DNA of 64,000 nt from Enterobacter kobei (GTDB taxonomy: Bacteria; Pseudomonadota; Gammaproteobacteria; Enterobacterales; Enterobacteriaceae): positions 1,178,001 to 1,242,000 of the forward strand of contig NZ_AP024590.1 of NCBI RefSeq assembly GCF_018323985.1. The letters run 5' to 3'. The notes beneath the pieces are model-generated. The model made no database searches, was not told where the DNA came from, and worked only from the letters and a program-made list of their open reading frames with translations. This document shows, one piece after another, positions 1 to 7,780 of this stretch; positions within the stretch are counted from its first letter, which is position 1, and every line of letters begins with the position of its first letter. A program made the position numbers and the translations under genes.

Positions 1-2
1 TG

Positions 3-872
3 GCGCAGAAACCGCTGGACATCGTTAATGCGGCGCTGAAAGAAGCGAAGCTGAAATTCTACGATGTGCTGCTGGTGGATACCGCCGGTCGTCTGCACGT
101 CGATGAAGCCATGATGGACGAAATCAAACAGGTTCACGCCGCCATTAAGCCGGTGGAAACGCTGTTTGTGGTCGATGCCATGACCGGTCAGGATGCCGCG
201 AATACCGCGAAAGCCTTCAACGAAGCGCTGCCGCTGACCGGCGTGGTGCTGACCAAAGTGGACGGCGATGCCCGCGGCGGTGCGGCGCTCTCTATTCGTC
301 ACATCACCGGTAAGCCGATTAAATTCCTCGGCGTTGGCGAGAAAACCGAAGCGCTGGAGCCGTTCCACCCGGATCGTATCGCGTCACGTATTCTTGGCAT
401 GGGCGATGTGTTGTCGCTGATCGAAGATATCGAAAGCAAAGTTGATCGCGCGCAGGCTGAAAAGCTGGCGACCAAACTGAAAAAAGGCGACGGCTTCGAT
501 CTGACCGACTTCCTGGAGCAGCTGCGCCAGATGAAAAACATGGGCGGTATGGCGAGCCTGATGGGCAAACTGCCGGGCATGGGTCAGATCCCGGACAACG
601 TCAAATCGCAAATGGACGACAAAGTGCTGGTGCGTATGGAAGCGATCATCAACTCGATGACGCTGAAAGAGCGCGCTAAGCCAGAAATCATCAAAGGTTC
701 ACGCAAACGCCGTATCGCGGCCGGTTGCGGGATGCAGGTACAGGATGTTAACCGTCTGCTGAAGCAGTTCGACGACATGCAGCGCATGATGAAGAAGATG
801 AAGAAAGGCGGAATGGCGAAGATGATGCGCGGGATGAAGGGAATGATGCCCCCAGGCTTCCCTGGCAGATAA
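3..872 (+). CDS. ffh: Signal recognition particle protein Ffh, 5' truncated by window edge
   Basis: C-terminal 289 residues of the SRP54 GTPase that binds 4.5S RNA and signal sequences and docks ribosomes at FtsY. The open frame runs to the window edge, so the N domain and the start of the G domain are missing. Visible are the G-domain motifs DTAGRL and TKVDGDARGG and then the methionine-rich M domain with the GSRKRRIAAGCG RNA-binding segment and a Met/Lys-rich tail. Residues correspond to about 165-453 of the E. coli protein. It is followed by the rpsP operon, as in E. coli. Confidence 0.97.
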   Translation, partial: AQKPLDIVNAALKEAKLKFYDVLLVDTAGRLHVDEAMMDEIKQVHAAIKPVETLFVVDAMTGQDAANTAKAFNEALPLTGVVLTKVDGDARGGAALSIRHITGKPIKFLGVGEKTEALEPFHPDRIASRILGMGDVLSLIEDIESKVDRAQAEKLATKLKKGDGFDLTDFLEQLRQMKNMGGMASLMGKLPGMGQIPDNVKSQMDDKVLVRMEAIINSMTLKERAKPEIIKGSRKRRIAAGCGMQVQDVNRLLKQFDDMQRMMKKMKKGGMAKMMRGMKGMMPPGFPGR

Positions 873-945
873 ATATCCCGGCCTGGCTTGTTTGCCATTT
901 TGACGCCGGGGTGTGCTCGTTTAATGCTCTGCGGCAAGATGCTGA

Positions 946-973
946 TTGCAATTTCCCCAGAAATCAGTAAAAT
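946..973 (+). promoter_or_regulatory. Predicted sigma-70 promoter of the rpsP-rimM-trmD-rplS operon
   Basis: A -35 TTGCAA at 946-951 and a -10 TAAAAT at 968-973 are separated by 16 bp, in the 175-bp gap after ffh. The position upstream of a ribosomal operon fits. The start site is inferred, not shown. Confidence 0.5.
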
Positions 974-990
974 TTTCGGGCTTTTAATAT

Positions 991-1030
991 AACACCGGGC
1001 TCCGTCCCTCGAGGGGGCCCGGTGTTTTAT
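991..1030 (+). terminator. Terminator-like hairpin in the rpsP leader
   Basis: A 10-bp stem (AACACCGGGC at 991-1000 with 1017-1026) encloses a smaller CCCTCGAGGG hairpin and is followed by a T-rich tract. It ends ffh transcripts. Because the likely rpsP promoter lies upstream of it, it could also attenuate the operon. Confidence 0.7.
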
Positions 1031-1047
1031 TCACACAAGAGGATGTT

Positions 1048-1296
1048 ATGGTAACTATTCGTTTAGCACGTCACGGCGCGAAAAAGCGTCCGTTCTACCA
1101 GGTTGTTGTTACTGACAGCCGTAATGCACGTAACGGTCGCTTCATCGAGCGCGTTGGTTTCTTCAACCCGATCGCCAGCGAAAAAGAAGAAGGCGTTCGC
1201 CTGGATCTGAACCGCATCGAGCATTGGGTTGGCCAGGGCGCAACTATCTCTGATCGCGTTTCTGCGCTGATCAAAGAAGCTAAAAAAGCAGCTTAA
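1048..1296 (+). CDS. rpsP: 30S ribosomal protein bS16
   Basis: 82-residue small-subunit protein needed for 30S assembly. The N-terminus MVTIRLARHGAKKRPFYQVV is characteristic of the family and the length equals that of E. coli S16. The ATG is preceded by the Shine-Dalgarno AGAGGA. It is first gene of the rpsP-rimM-trmD-rplS operon, and rimM begins about 18 bases after its stop codon. Confidence 0.99.
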   Translation: MVTIRLARHGAKKRPFYQVVVTDSRNARNGRFIERVGFFNPIASEKEEGVRLDLNRIEHWVGQGATISDRVSALIKEAKKAA

Positions 1297-1314
1297 TCTG
1301 TCACGGTGGTCATG

Positions 1315-1863
1315 ATGAGCAAGCAACTCACCGCAAAAGTCCCTGTTGAACCGGTAGTACTGGGCAAAATGGGTTCTTCCTACGGTATTCGTGGTTGGCT
1401 CAGAGTGTTTTCCTCCACCGAAGACGCCGAAAGCATTTTTGACTATCAGCCCTGGTTTATCCAGAAGGCGGGTCAGTGGGAGCAGGTACAGCTGGAAGGC
1501 TGGAAGCACCACAATCAGGATCTGATCATCAAGCTGAAAGGCGTTGACGATCGTGATAGCGCGAATCTACTGACTAATTGCGAAATTATGGTAGATACCT
1601 CGCAGTTGCCGGCCCTTACCGATGGCGACTACTACTGGAAAGACCTTATTGGCTGCCAGGTAGTGACCACCGAAGGGTACGCGCTGGGTAAAGTCATCGA
1701 TATGATGGAAACCGGCTCGAATGACGTTCTCGTCATCAAGGCAAACCTGAAAGATGCATTTGGTATCAAGGAGCGGCTGGTTCCGTTCCTCGATGGGCAG
1801 GTTATCAAGAATGTCGATCTCACTACTCAAACCATTGAAGTAGATTGGGATCCTGGTTTTTAA
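1315..1863 (+). CDS. rimM: Ribosome maturation factor RimM
   Basis: 182-residue assembly factor that binds S19 and helps maturation of the 30S head. The N-terminal beta-barrel region contains LGKMGSSYGIRGWLRV, and the C-terminal PRC-barrel region contains YYWKDLIGCQV and ends DWDPGF. I start it at the ATG giving MSKQLT, as in E. coli. GTG at 1306 and ATG at 1312 are in frame and would add three or one residues. It sits between rpsP and trmD, as expected. Confidence 0.97.
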   Translation: MSKQLTAKVPVEPVVLGKMGSSYGIRGWLRVFSSTEDAESIFDYQPWFIQKAGQWEQVQLEGWKHHNQDLIIKLKGVDDRDSANLLTNCEIMVDTSQLPALTDGDYYWKDLIGCQVVTTEGYALGKVIDMMETGSNDVLVIKANLKDAFGIKERLVPFLDGQVIKNVDLTTQTIEVDWDPGF

Positions 1864-1908
1864 AACCTCCGGATAAATAGTAAAAGTCGGTGCTAAGGGG
1901 ATTGGCGC

Positions 1909-2676
1909 GTGTTTATTGGTATCGTTAGCCTGTTTCCTGAAATGTTCCGTGCGATTACTGATTACGGGGTAACTGGCCGGGCTGTAAAAAATGGCCTGCT
2001 GAGCATCCAGAGCTGGAGTCCTCGTGATTTCGCTCATGACCGGCACCGTACCGTGGACGAACGTCCTTACGGCGGCGGACCGGGGATGCTGATGATGGTA
2101 CAACCCTTGCGGGACGCCATCCACGCAGCGAAAGCCGCGGCGGGTGAAGGCGCAAAGGTGATTTATCTGTCACCTCAGGGACGCAAGCTTGATCAAGCGG
2201 GCGTCAGCGAGCTGGCAACGCATCAGAAGCTGATTCTGGTGTGTGGCCGCTACGAAGGGATAGATGAGCGCGTAATCAAAACCGAAATTGACGAAGAATG
2301 GTCAATCGGTGATTACGTTCTCAGCGGTGGAGAGTTACCCGCAATGACGCTGATTGACTCCGTTTCCCGGTTTATTCCGGGGGTACTGGGACATGAAGCG
2401 TCGGCAACTGAAGATTCATTTGCCGATGGATTGCTGGACTGCCCGCACTATACCCGTCCTGAAGTGTTAGAAGGGATGGAAGTACCGGCGGTATTGCTGT
2501 CGGGGAACCATGCCGAGATACGTCGCTGGCGTCTGAAACAGTCGTTGGGCCGTACCTGGCTTAGAAGACCTGAACTTCTGGAAAACCTGGCTCTGACTGA
2601 AGAGCAAGCAAAGTTGCTGGCGGAGTTTCAAAAAGAGCACGCACAACAGCAACATAAACATGATGGGCAGGCGTAA
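1909..2676 (+). CDS. trmD: tRNA (guanine-N1)-methyltransferase TrmD
   Basis: 255-residue SPOUT-class enzyme that makes m1G37 in tRNAs read at CCN, CUN and CGG codons, preventing +1 frameshifting. It starts with GTG (MFIGIVSLFPEMF). The trefoil-knot SAM-binding motifs LVCGRYEGIDERV and IGDYVLSGGELPA and the C-terminal tRNA-binding region are present. Length is the family standard. It is the third gene of the rpsP operon, before rplS. Confidence 0.98.
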   Translation: MFIGIVSLFPEMFRAITDYGVTGRAVKNGLLSIQSWSPRDFAHDRHRTVDERPYGGGPGMLMMVQPLRDAIHAAKAAAGEGAKVIYLSPQGRKLDQAGVSELATHQKLILVCGRYEGIDERVIKTEIDEEWSIGDYVLSGGELPAMTLIDSVSRFIPGVLGHEASATEDSFADGLLDCPHYTRPEVLEGMEVPAVLLSGNHAEIRRWRLKQSLGRTWLRRPELLENLALTEEQAKLLAEFQKEHAQQQHKHDGQA

Positions 2677-2716
2677 GCCCCCAAATATCAGTTTACCCAG
2701 GATAAGAGATTAAATT

Positions 2717-3064
2717 ATGAGCAACATTATTAAGCAAATTGAACAAGAGCAGATGAAGCAGGACGTACCTTCCTTCCGCCCGGGTGACACCGTGGAAGTG
2801 AAAGTATGGGTTGTTGAAGGTTCCAAAAAACGTCTGCAGGCATTCGAGGGCGTGGTTATCGCTATTCGTAACCGCGGTCTGCACTCTGCATTCACTGTTC
2901 GTAAAATTTCCAACGGCGAAGGCGTTGAGCGTGTATTCCAGACTCACTCTCCTGTTGTTGACAGCATTGCTGTTAAACGTCGTGGTGCTGTACGTAAAGC
3001 TAAACTGTACTACCTGCGTGAGCGCACTGGTAAGTCTGCTCGTATCAAAGAGCGTCTTAACTAA
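2717..3064 (+). CDS. rplS: 50S ribosomal protein bL19
   Basis: 115-residue protein at the 30S-50S interface. It begins MSNIIKQIEQEQMKQDVPSFR and contains the conserved FRPGDTVEVKVWVVEG and RERTGKSARIKERL stretches. Full length and last gene of the operon, followed by a strong intrinsic terminator. Its optimal codon use is typical of a highly expressed gene. Confidence 0.99.
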   Translation: MSNIIKQIEQEQMKQDVPSFRPGDTVEVKVWVVEGSKKRLQAFEGVVIAIRNRGLHSAFTVRKISNGEGVERVFQTHSPVVDSIAVKRRGAVRKAKLYYLRERTGKSARIKERLN

Positions 3065-3092
3065 GATATCGCTTTCGCGACATCCCATCAGA

Positions 3093-3125
3093 AAAGGGCT
3101 GACCTCCGGGTCGGCCCTTTTTTTA
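3093..3125 (+). terminator. Intrinsic terminator of rplS
   Basis: A 12-bp stem (3093-3104 with 3109-3120, one G-T pair) with a TCCG loop runs into a T tract. Confidence 0.9.
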
Positions 3126-3209
3126 TCCTTTCTGTGTCTTCAGGGTGCCCGCCGGATTAACCAAATACCAATAAATCGTTTACAATGACGCCTCGCATGC
3201 GGAGGGGTA

Positions 3210-3611
3210 GTGGGATACAGCGCATTTCATCACATCAGTATTACGCGCAAAGCAGCATGGCTCGCCCTGTTTGCTATTTTGCTGATCCTGGTGGCGCCCC
3301 TTATCTCTGTCAGCCTGCAAAAAGATCCGATGGCGACCATGCCGGGTATGCATCATGACATGAGCATGATGACCGAACACCACGACAGCGCTCCCATTGT
3401 TATGCCGCTCGATCATGCCGAAGCCTGTGGCTACTGCGTGCTGCTGGCGCATGTCCCTGGTTTGATCCTGCTGGCGGTGTTGCTGCTTTGCGCAACCCTG
3501 ACGCGGATCCACATTGCGCCACTTCCGCCCCCCGTGCGGGTATGGCGTTTTATCCCCTGGCTTTACCCGCAAACCCGCGCGCCGCCGCGTCAGTCTGCTT
3601 TTTCCTGTTAA
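3210..3611 (+). CDS. DUF2946-type Met/His-rich membrane protein
   Basis: 133-residue protein beginning at GTG with a close GGAGGGG ribosome site. A hydrophobic segment at about residues 15-35 is followed by a Met/His cluster (residues 41-59, PGMHHDMSMM and EHHD), a HAEACGYC motif (69-76) and a second hydrophobic segment (about 77-97). DUF2946 proteins look like this and are often found beside metal-related genes. The Met/His/Cys clusters suggest copper or another soft metal, which is inference. It lies 58 bp before a PepSY membrane protein with its own His cluster, probably in one transcript. It occupies the site where E. coli has yfiB. Confidence 0.75.
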   Translation: MGYSAFHHISITRKAAWLALFAILLILVAPLISVSLQKDPMATMPGMHHDMSMMTEHHDSAPIVMPLDHAEACGYCVLLAHVPGLILLAVLLLCATLTRIHIAPLPPPVRVWRFIPWLYPQTRAPPRQSAFSC

Positions 3612-3669
3612 AACCCGTTAAGCCTGTGCTTGTGCACAAGGCGAACCTTTGCTTTGAGTAAGGAAAAGT

Positions 3670-5037
3670 ATGACTACCTGCACCCCTCGCGCGGCATGGT
3701 TAAACCTGCTGCGGCGTCTGCATTTCTACATTGGTCTGTTTGTCGGGCCCTTTATCTTTGTGGCGGCCCTCACCGGAACGCTTTATGTGGCCACGCCACA
3801 ACTGGAAAACCTGTTTTATGCCGATACGCTTTATGGCGCTGCCAGCGGCGAACGACACTCGCTGGCGGAGCAGATTGCGCTGGCGGAACAGGTGACAGGC
3901 GGCCACATCCGCCTGCATGCGGTACGCCCGGGACTGGCGAACGCGGAAACCACCCGCGTGATGTTTGCCGATCCAGCCCTTGGCGTGTCGGAGCACCGGG
4001 CAATTTTTATCGATCCGGTGACGCTGGCGGTAAAAGGGGATCATACGGTATACGGCACCAGCGGCATTCTGCCGTTACGACAAATTATTGACTATGCACA
4101 TCGCTCGCTGCTGCTTGGCGACACCGGGCGGCTATACAGCGAGCTGGCGGCATCCTGGATGTGGGTGGCGGCGTTGGGCGGTATGGTGCTGTGGTTTTAT
4201 ACTCGCCCGAAACGTCGCCTGAATAATACGTTCCAGAACACCCGCCGGGTACATGTTACGCTCGGCTGGATCCTGCTGGCAGGGATGCTGCTCTTTTCCG
4301 CTACTGGCCTGACCTGGTCACAGTGGGCAGGAGGCAATGTCGATAAGATGCGTGCCGCCTTCGGCTGGATGACGCCGCAGGTCAATACGCAACTGCACGG
4401 CCCGGCGCAGGCGATTGATCCTCATGCGGAACATCAGGGTCATCATCATGGAATGGAAATGCCCGCCAGCACTGGCGATACGGTACTATTTGATGAAGTA
4501 TTGCAGGCTGCGCGGGGGGCGGGGATTAACGCGGCAAAAATTGAGATCCGCCCGCCGCGGGATGCGAACAGCGCCTGGACGGTTACGGAAATCGACCGGG
4601 GCTGGCCGACTCAGGTGGATGCTGTCGCGGTGGATGCGAGCGATATGCACGTCATCGACAAAACGCGCTTTGATGATTTCCCGCTGATGGCGAAACTGAC
4701 CCGCTGGGGCGTGGATTTCCATATGGGTGTCCTGTTCGGGTTACCCAATCAGCTGGTGCTGATCGCCTTTGGCCTTGCGCTGTGCGTGATGATTGTTATG
4801 GGCTACCGACTCTGGTGGCTGCGCAGGCCAGCCGGGGCGAACGTCAGCCCGGTACAGACATTGATGCAAAGCTGGCTGGCGCTGCCCGTGGCAGGACGTA
4901 TTATGGTCAGCGTGGTGGCATTGCTGCTGGCGCTGGCGTTACCGGTGCTGGGCGTCAGCCTGCTGCTATTTCTGATCGTGGATGTGCTGCGCTGGCGTAA
5001 GGCCAGCGTGCTGCATCATGCCGGATCGCCCCGCTAA
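3670..5037 (+). CDS. PepSY-associated TM (PiuB-like) membrane protein
   Basis: 455-residue inner-membrane protein of the PepSY_TM family. The hallmark N-terminus LLRRLHFYIGLFVGPFIFVAA forms the first membrane segment (about 14-37). Further segments lie near 160-177, 197-215, 350-375 and 400-440, with a long periplasmic loop between. That loop holds a His/Met patch (residues 252-264, AEHQGHHHGMEM). Relatives take part in iron-siderophore or copper handling, but the substrate cannot be read here. It follows the DUF2946 gene and its stop lies one base from the convergent GGDEF gene. It is absent from this site in E. coli. Confidence 0.8.
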   Translation: MTTCTPRAAWLNLLRRLHFYIGLFVGPFIFVAALTGTLYVATPQLENLFYADTLYGAASGERHSLAEQIALAEQVTGGHIRLHAVRPGLANAETTRVMFADPALGVSEHRAIFIDPVTLAVKGDHTVYGTSGILPLRQIIDYAHRSLLLGDTGRLYSELAASWMWVAALGGMVLWFYTRPKRRLNNTFQNTRRVHVTLGWILLAGMLLFSATGLTWSQWAGGNVDKMRAAFGWMTPQVNTQLHGPAQAIDPHAEHQGHHHGMEMPASTGDTVLFDEVLQAARGAGINAAKIEIRPPRDANSAWTVTEIDRGWPTQVDAVAVDASDMHVIDKTRFDDFPLMAKLTRWGVDFHMGVLFGLPNQLVLIAFGLALCVMIVMGYRLWWLRRPAGANVSPVQTLMQSWLALPVAGRIMVSVVALLLALALPVLGVSLLLFLIVDVLRWRKASVLHHAGSPR

Positions 5038-5038
5038 A

Positions 5039-5971
5039 TCAGGGCGCGTTTGAATGCCGCTGCCACAGTGCGTGTCGGTTTTTCCCGGCGAGATCCAGCA
5101 GGGTCTCGCTGGTCTCATGCTCGCAGGTGAGGGCATAGCTGATGCGAAAGGTGATGGCAGCGGTACTGCCATCAGGCAGCCCGAATGGTCGCAACAGTCG
5201 CCCGGAGAGCGTCGTGGCGAGGCGCTGCACATCATGTTCCGTGTTAATTTCTGAAAGGATCAGGACAAATTGATCGCCGGCAAGGCGGAAAATCCTCTCT
5301 GACTTGCCGCCCGTGACGGTCAGTCTTTTTGCCACCTCAATGAGTACGCTGTCCCCGGCGGCATGACCCCAGGCCTCGTTAATCGCGCGAAAATTATCGC
5401 CATCAATAAACAGTAGCGCGGCGCTGCGGCGGGCGACGTTGTCCTGCATAACACGGCTGACCGCGTGGCGGAAGGCGGCGCGGTTGGGTAGACCGGTGAG
5501 CGGATCGTGCAGTGCGGTGCGCATCAGACGGGCATTTTTTGCCTGCAGGCTTAGCTGCCACTCTTCCACTTCATCCAGCAGACCGTTGAGATCCCCTATC
5601 AGCGGATGGAAGGCTTTTACCGGCGTGGCGGCCACGCGGCGGGAAAAGTGTCGCAGGATGCGCACGTCATGGATCGCCAGGGCGAGATCGTGCAGGGCAG
5701 CAGTAACGTCGTTATGCCGGTAGCGGTCGATCACCAGCGCCAGCGCGCAGGCGAAAACCATGCACCCGGTCACGACGCCGAGCGTCAGTACAATGGCGCG
5801 GGGGAGGTGATCCTGCACCGCAGGGGAGAAGGCGTCGGGCAGGAGAGTGAACACCAGCACACCGACGGCGGAAAGCAACAGCCAGACCAGCGCCATGCTG
5901 ATGATGATGCTGGTTTGGGTGATACGTCGAACCGTTCGTGTGAACGTCGGGCGTGAAAGATCTGTATTCAT
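5039..5971 (-). CDS. dgcN: YfiN-like GGDEF protein lacking the periplasmic domain, degenerate active site
   Basis: 310-residue homologue of the diguanylate cyclase YfiN/DgcN. The N-terminus (RPTFTRTVRRI), first membrane helix (about 20-44), HAMP segment with EEWQLSLQAKNARLMRTALHD, and GGDEF fold (FIDGDNFRAINEAWGHAAGD) all match YfiN. E. coli YfiN has over 100 periplasmic residues between its two helices; here only about 15 remain. The signature is AGDQF (231-235) instead of GGDEF, and the end (RISYALTCEH, AGKNRHALWQ) has also drifted. YfiR and YfiB are absent nearby. I start at the second ATG (5971), six bases after GGGGGA; ATG at 5977 touches that site. Cyclase activity is doubtful. Confidence 0.85.
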   Translation of the reverse strand: MNTDLSRPTFTRTVRRITQTSIIISMALVWLLLSAVGVLVFTLLPDAFSPAVQDHLPRAIVLTLGVVTGCMVFACALALVIDRYRHNDVTAALHDLALAIHDVRILRHFSRRVAATPVKAFHPLIGDLNGLLDEVEEWQLSLQAKNARLMRTALHDPLTGLPNRAAFRHAVSRVMQDNVARRSAALLFIDGDNFRAINEAWGHAAGDSVLIEVAKRLTVTGGKSERIFRLAGDQFVLILSEINTEHDVQRLATTLSGRLLRPFGLPDGSTAAITFRISYALTCEHETSETLLDLAGKNRHALWQRHSNAP

Positions 5972-6108
5972 ATTCATTCCCCCGCACGACTTAAATACCT
6001 GCGCAGCAGGACACGGATTTTGCTAAAAACCGTGTTTCTGTGAGGGAATTATAACGAACTTAAGAAAGTGCTTATCCTGCCGTATTCACAAATTCGCGAA
6101 GTGAAGCG

Positions 6109-6483
6109 TTAATTCAGTAAGCTGTCGCGGGATCCTTCTTCCATACCCTTTTGCCAGTACGCACGATAAGTGCCGGCATTTTCCAGGGTATCACAACCTG
6201 CCGGATAAATTTTCCCGGCGCGACCCCAGGCATAGAGGAAATCATCCTGACAGATTTTTTTCAGGCCATCTGCGTAGCCCCGCAAATAGCGCGGCCGATT
6301 AATCTCGTTGCTGTTGTGATCAATAGCCAGGGTCTCATTACTTTTCATCACCGCGCCGGACATGGCATCTTCTTTACCGGCGCTGTACCAGTCCGTGCCC
6401 GTCCAGGTGGGGGCGTGGCTGTAAGGCTCGACAGCGCAGCCGGCCACTAAAAGGGGTAAAAGCAGAACTATTCCCGTTTTCAT
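6109..6483 (-). CDS. yfiL: DUF2799-like lipoprotein, YfiL position
   Basis: 124-residue predicted lipoprotein with signal peptide MKTGIVLLLPLLVAG and lipobox LVAG-Cys16. The mature part has spaced aromatic and glycine motifs (TDWYSAGKEDAMSG, PRYLRGYADGLKKIC, YWQKGMEEGS) like the DUF2799 family. It sits divergently from aroF, exactly where E. coli has yfiL. An AGGAGAG ribosome site precedes the ATG. Function is unknown. In E. coli yfiR would follow next; here the degenerate yfiN follows directly, 137 bases downstream. Confidence 0.7.
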   Translation of the reverse strand: MKTGIVLLLPLLVAGCAVEPYSHAPTWTGTDWYSAGKEDAMSGAVMKSNETLAIDHNSNEINRPRYLRGYADGLKKICQDDFLYAWGRAGKIYPAGCDTLENAGTYRAYWQKGMEEGSRDSLLN

Positions 6484-6590
6484 TATGCTCTCCTGTAATT
6501 TGTTTAAGCGTAGCCTGAATAACGCTTAATATAGCTGTGTATTATTATGTTTACAGTAAATGGCGAATAAAATGGCTAAAAATCACCTGT

Positions 6591-6645
6591 TGTAAAGTAT
6601 TGTGTACGTAATATGGATTGAAATGTTTACCGAGTGTGGTATCGT
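6591..6645 (+). promoter_or_regulatory. aroF promoter with two TyrR boxes
   Basis: TyrR consensus TGTAAA-N6-TTTACA is matched weakly at 6591-6608 (TGTAAA...TGTACG) and at 6614-6631 (TGGATT...TTTACC). The second overlaps -35 TTGAAA (6618-6623), and the -10 TATCGT is at 6640-6645 with 16-bp spacing. The arrangement is that of E. coli aroF, where TyrR with tyrosine represses. A related half-palindrome (TTTACAGTAAA) lies at 6550-6560. Confidence 0.75.
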
Positions 6646-6700
6646 TAAACCACTCTCACAACGAGACACTATCGCAAACGAGCTATACAGGATCGCCATC

Positions 6701-7771
6701 ATGCAAAAAGACGCGCTGAACAACGTACATATTACCGACGAACACGTATTAATCACGCCCGATCAACTGAAAGCGGAATTCCCGCTGACGGCGGAACAAC
6801 AGGCGCAAATCGAGCAATCCCGTCAGACCCTGTCTGACATTATTGCCGGGCGCGATCCGCGTCTGCTGGTGGTTTGTGGTCCGTGCTCCATTCACGATCC
6901 GGAGGCCGCGATTGAATATGCGCGTCGGTTTAAAGCCCTTGCCGCAGAGGTCAGCGATAGCCTCTATCTGGTGATGCGCGTCTATTTTGAAAAACCCCGT
7001 ACCACCGTTGGCTGGAAGGGGCTGATTAACGATCCGCACATGGATGGCTCGTTTGATGTGGAAGCTGGCCTGAAGATTGCGCGTCGTCTGCTGGTGGAGC
7101 TGGTCGGTATGGGCCTGCCGCTTGCGACCGAAGCACTGGATCCGAACAGTCCGCAGTACCTGGGCGATCTGTTCAGCTGGTCGGCGATTGGCGCGCGTAC
7201 CACCGAATCTCAAACGCACCGCGAAATGGCCTCAGGTTTATCCATGCCGGTAGGCTTTAAAAACGGCACCGATGGCAGCCTGGCGACGGCAATCAACGCC
7301 ATGCGCGCCGCGGCCATGCCGCATCGTTTTGTTGGTATCAATCAGGCGGGACAGGTTTGCCTGTTACAAACGCAGGGCAACCCGGACGGGCATGTGATCC
7401 TGCGCGGCGGCAAAGCGCCAAACTACAGCCCGGCGGACGTGGCGCAGTGTGAAAAAGAGATGACGCAGGCGGGACTGAAGCCGTCGCTGATGGTAGATTG
7501 CAGTCATGGTAATTCCAATAAAGATTACCGTCGCCAGCCAGCGGTTGCGGAGTCTGTCGTTGCACAGATTAAAGACGGCAACCGTTCGATTATCGGTCTG
7601 ATGATTGAAAGCAACATTCACGAAGGTAATCAGTCATCCGAGCAGCCGCGCAGCGAAATGAAGTACGGCGTTTCCGTTACTGATGCCTGCATCAGTTGGG
7701 AAACGACCGAGGCGCTGCTGCGAGAGATCGACAAGGACCTTCGCGCTCATCTGGCGACGCGTCACGCTTAA
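6701..7771 (+). CDS. aroF: DAHP synthase, tyrosine-sensitive AroF
   Basis: 356-residue class I 3-deoxy-7-phosphoheptulonate synthase, which joins phosphoenolpyruvate and erythrose 4-phosphate in the first step of the shikimate pathway. I start it at MQKDALNNVHI, identical to the E. coli AroF N-terminus; an upstream in-frame start would lie within the promoter. Motifs include VVCGPCSIHDP, MRVYFEKPRTTVGWKG and DCSHGNSNKDYRRQ. It forms an operon with tyrA nine bases downstream and is probably repressed by TyrR-tyrosine. Confidence 0.98.
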   Translation: MQKDALNNVHITDEHVLITPDQLKAEFPLTAEQQAQIEQSRQTLSDIIAGRDPRLLVVCGPCSIHDPEAAIEYARRFKALAAEVSDSLYLVMRVYFEKPRTTVGWKGLINDPHMDGSFDVEAGLKIARRLLVELVGMGLPLATEALDPNSPQYLGDLFSWSAIGARTTESQTHREMASGLSMPVGFKNGTDGSLATAINAMRAAAMPHRFVGINQAGQVCLLQTQGNPDGHVILRGGKAPNYSPADVAQCEKEMTQAGLKPSLMVDCSHGNSNKDYRRQPAVAESVVAQIKDGNRSIIGLMIESNIHEGNQSSEQPRSEMKYGVSVTDACISWETTEALLREIDKDLRAHLATRHA

Positions 7772-7780
7772 GAGGTTGTT

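Noticed and set aside
3630..4091. 153-codon plus-strand frame overlapping the PepSY gene
   Set aside because: Alternative frame of the same DNA; the PepSY frame has the family motifs, ribosome site and full length.
6549..6566. Third TyrR box upstream of aroF
   Set aside because: Only a TTTACAGTAAA half-palindrome is present; the match to the 18-bp TyrR consensus is too weak to call.
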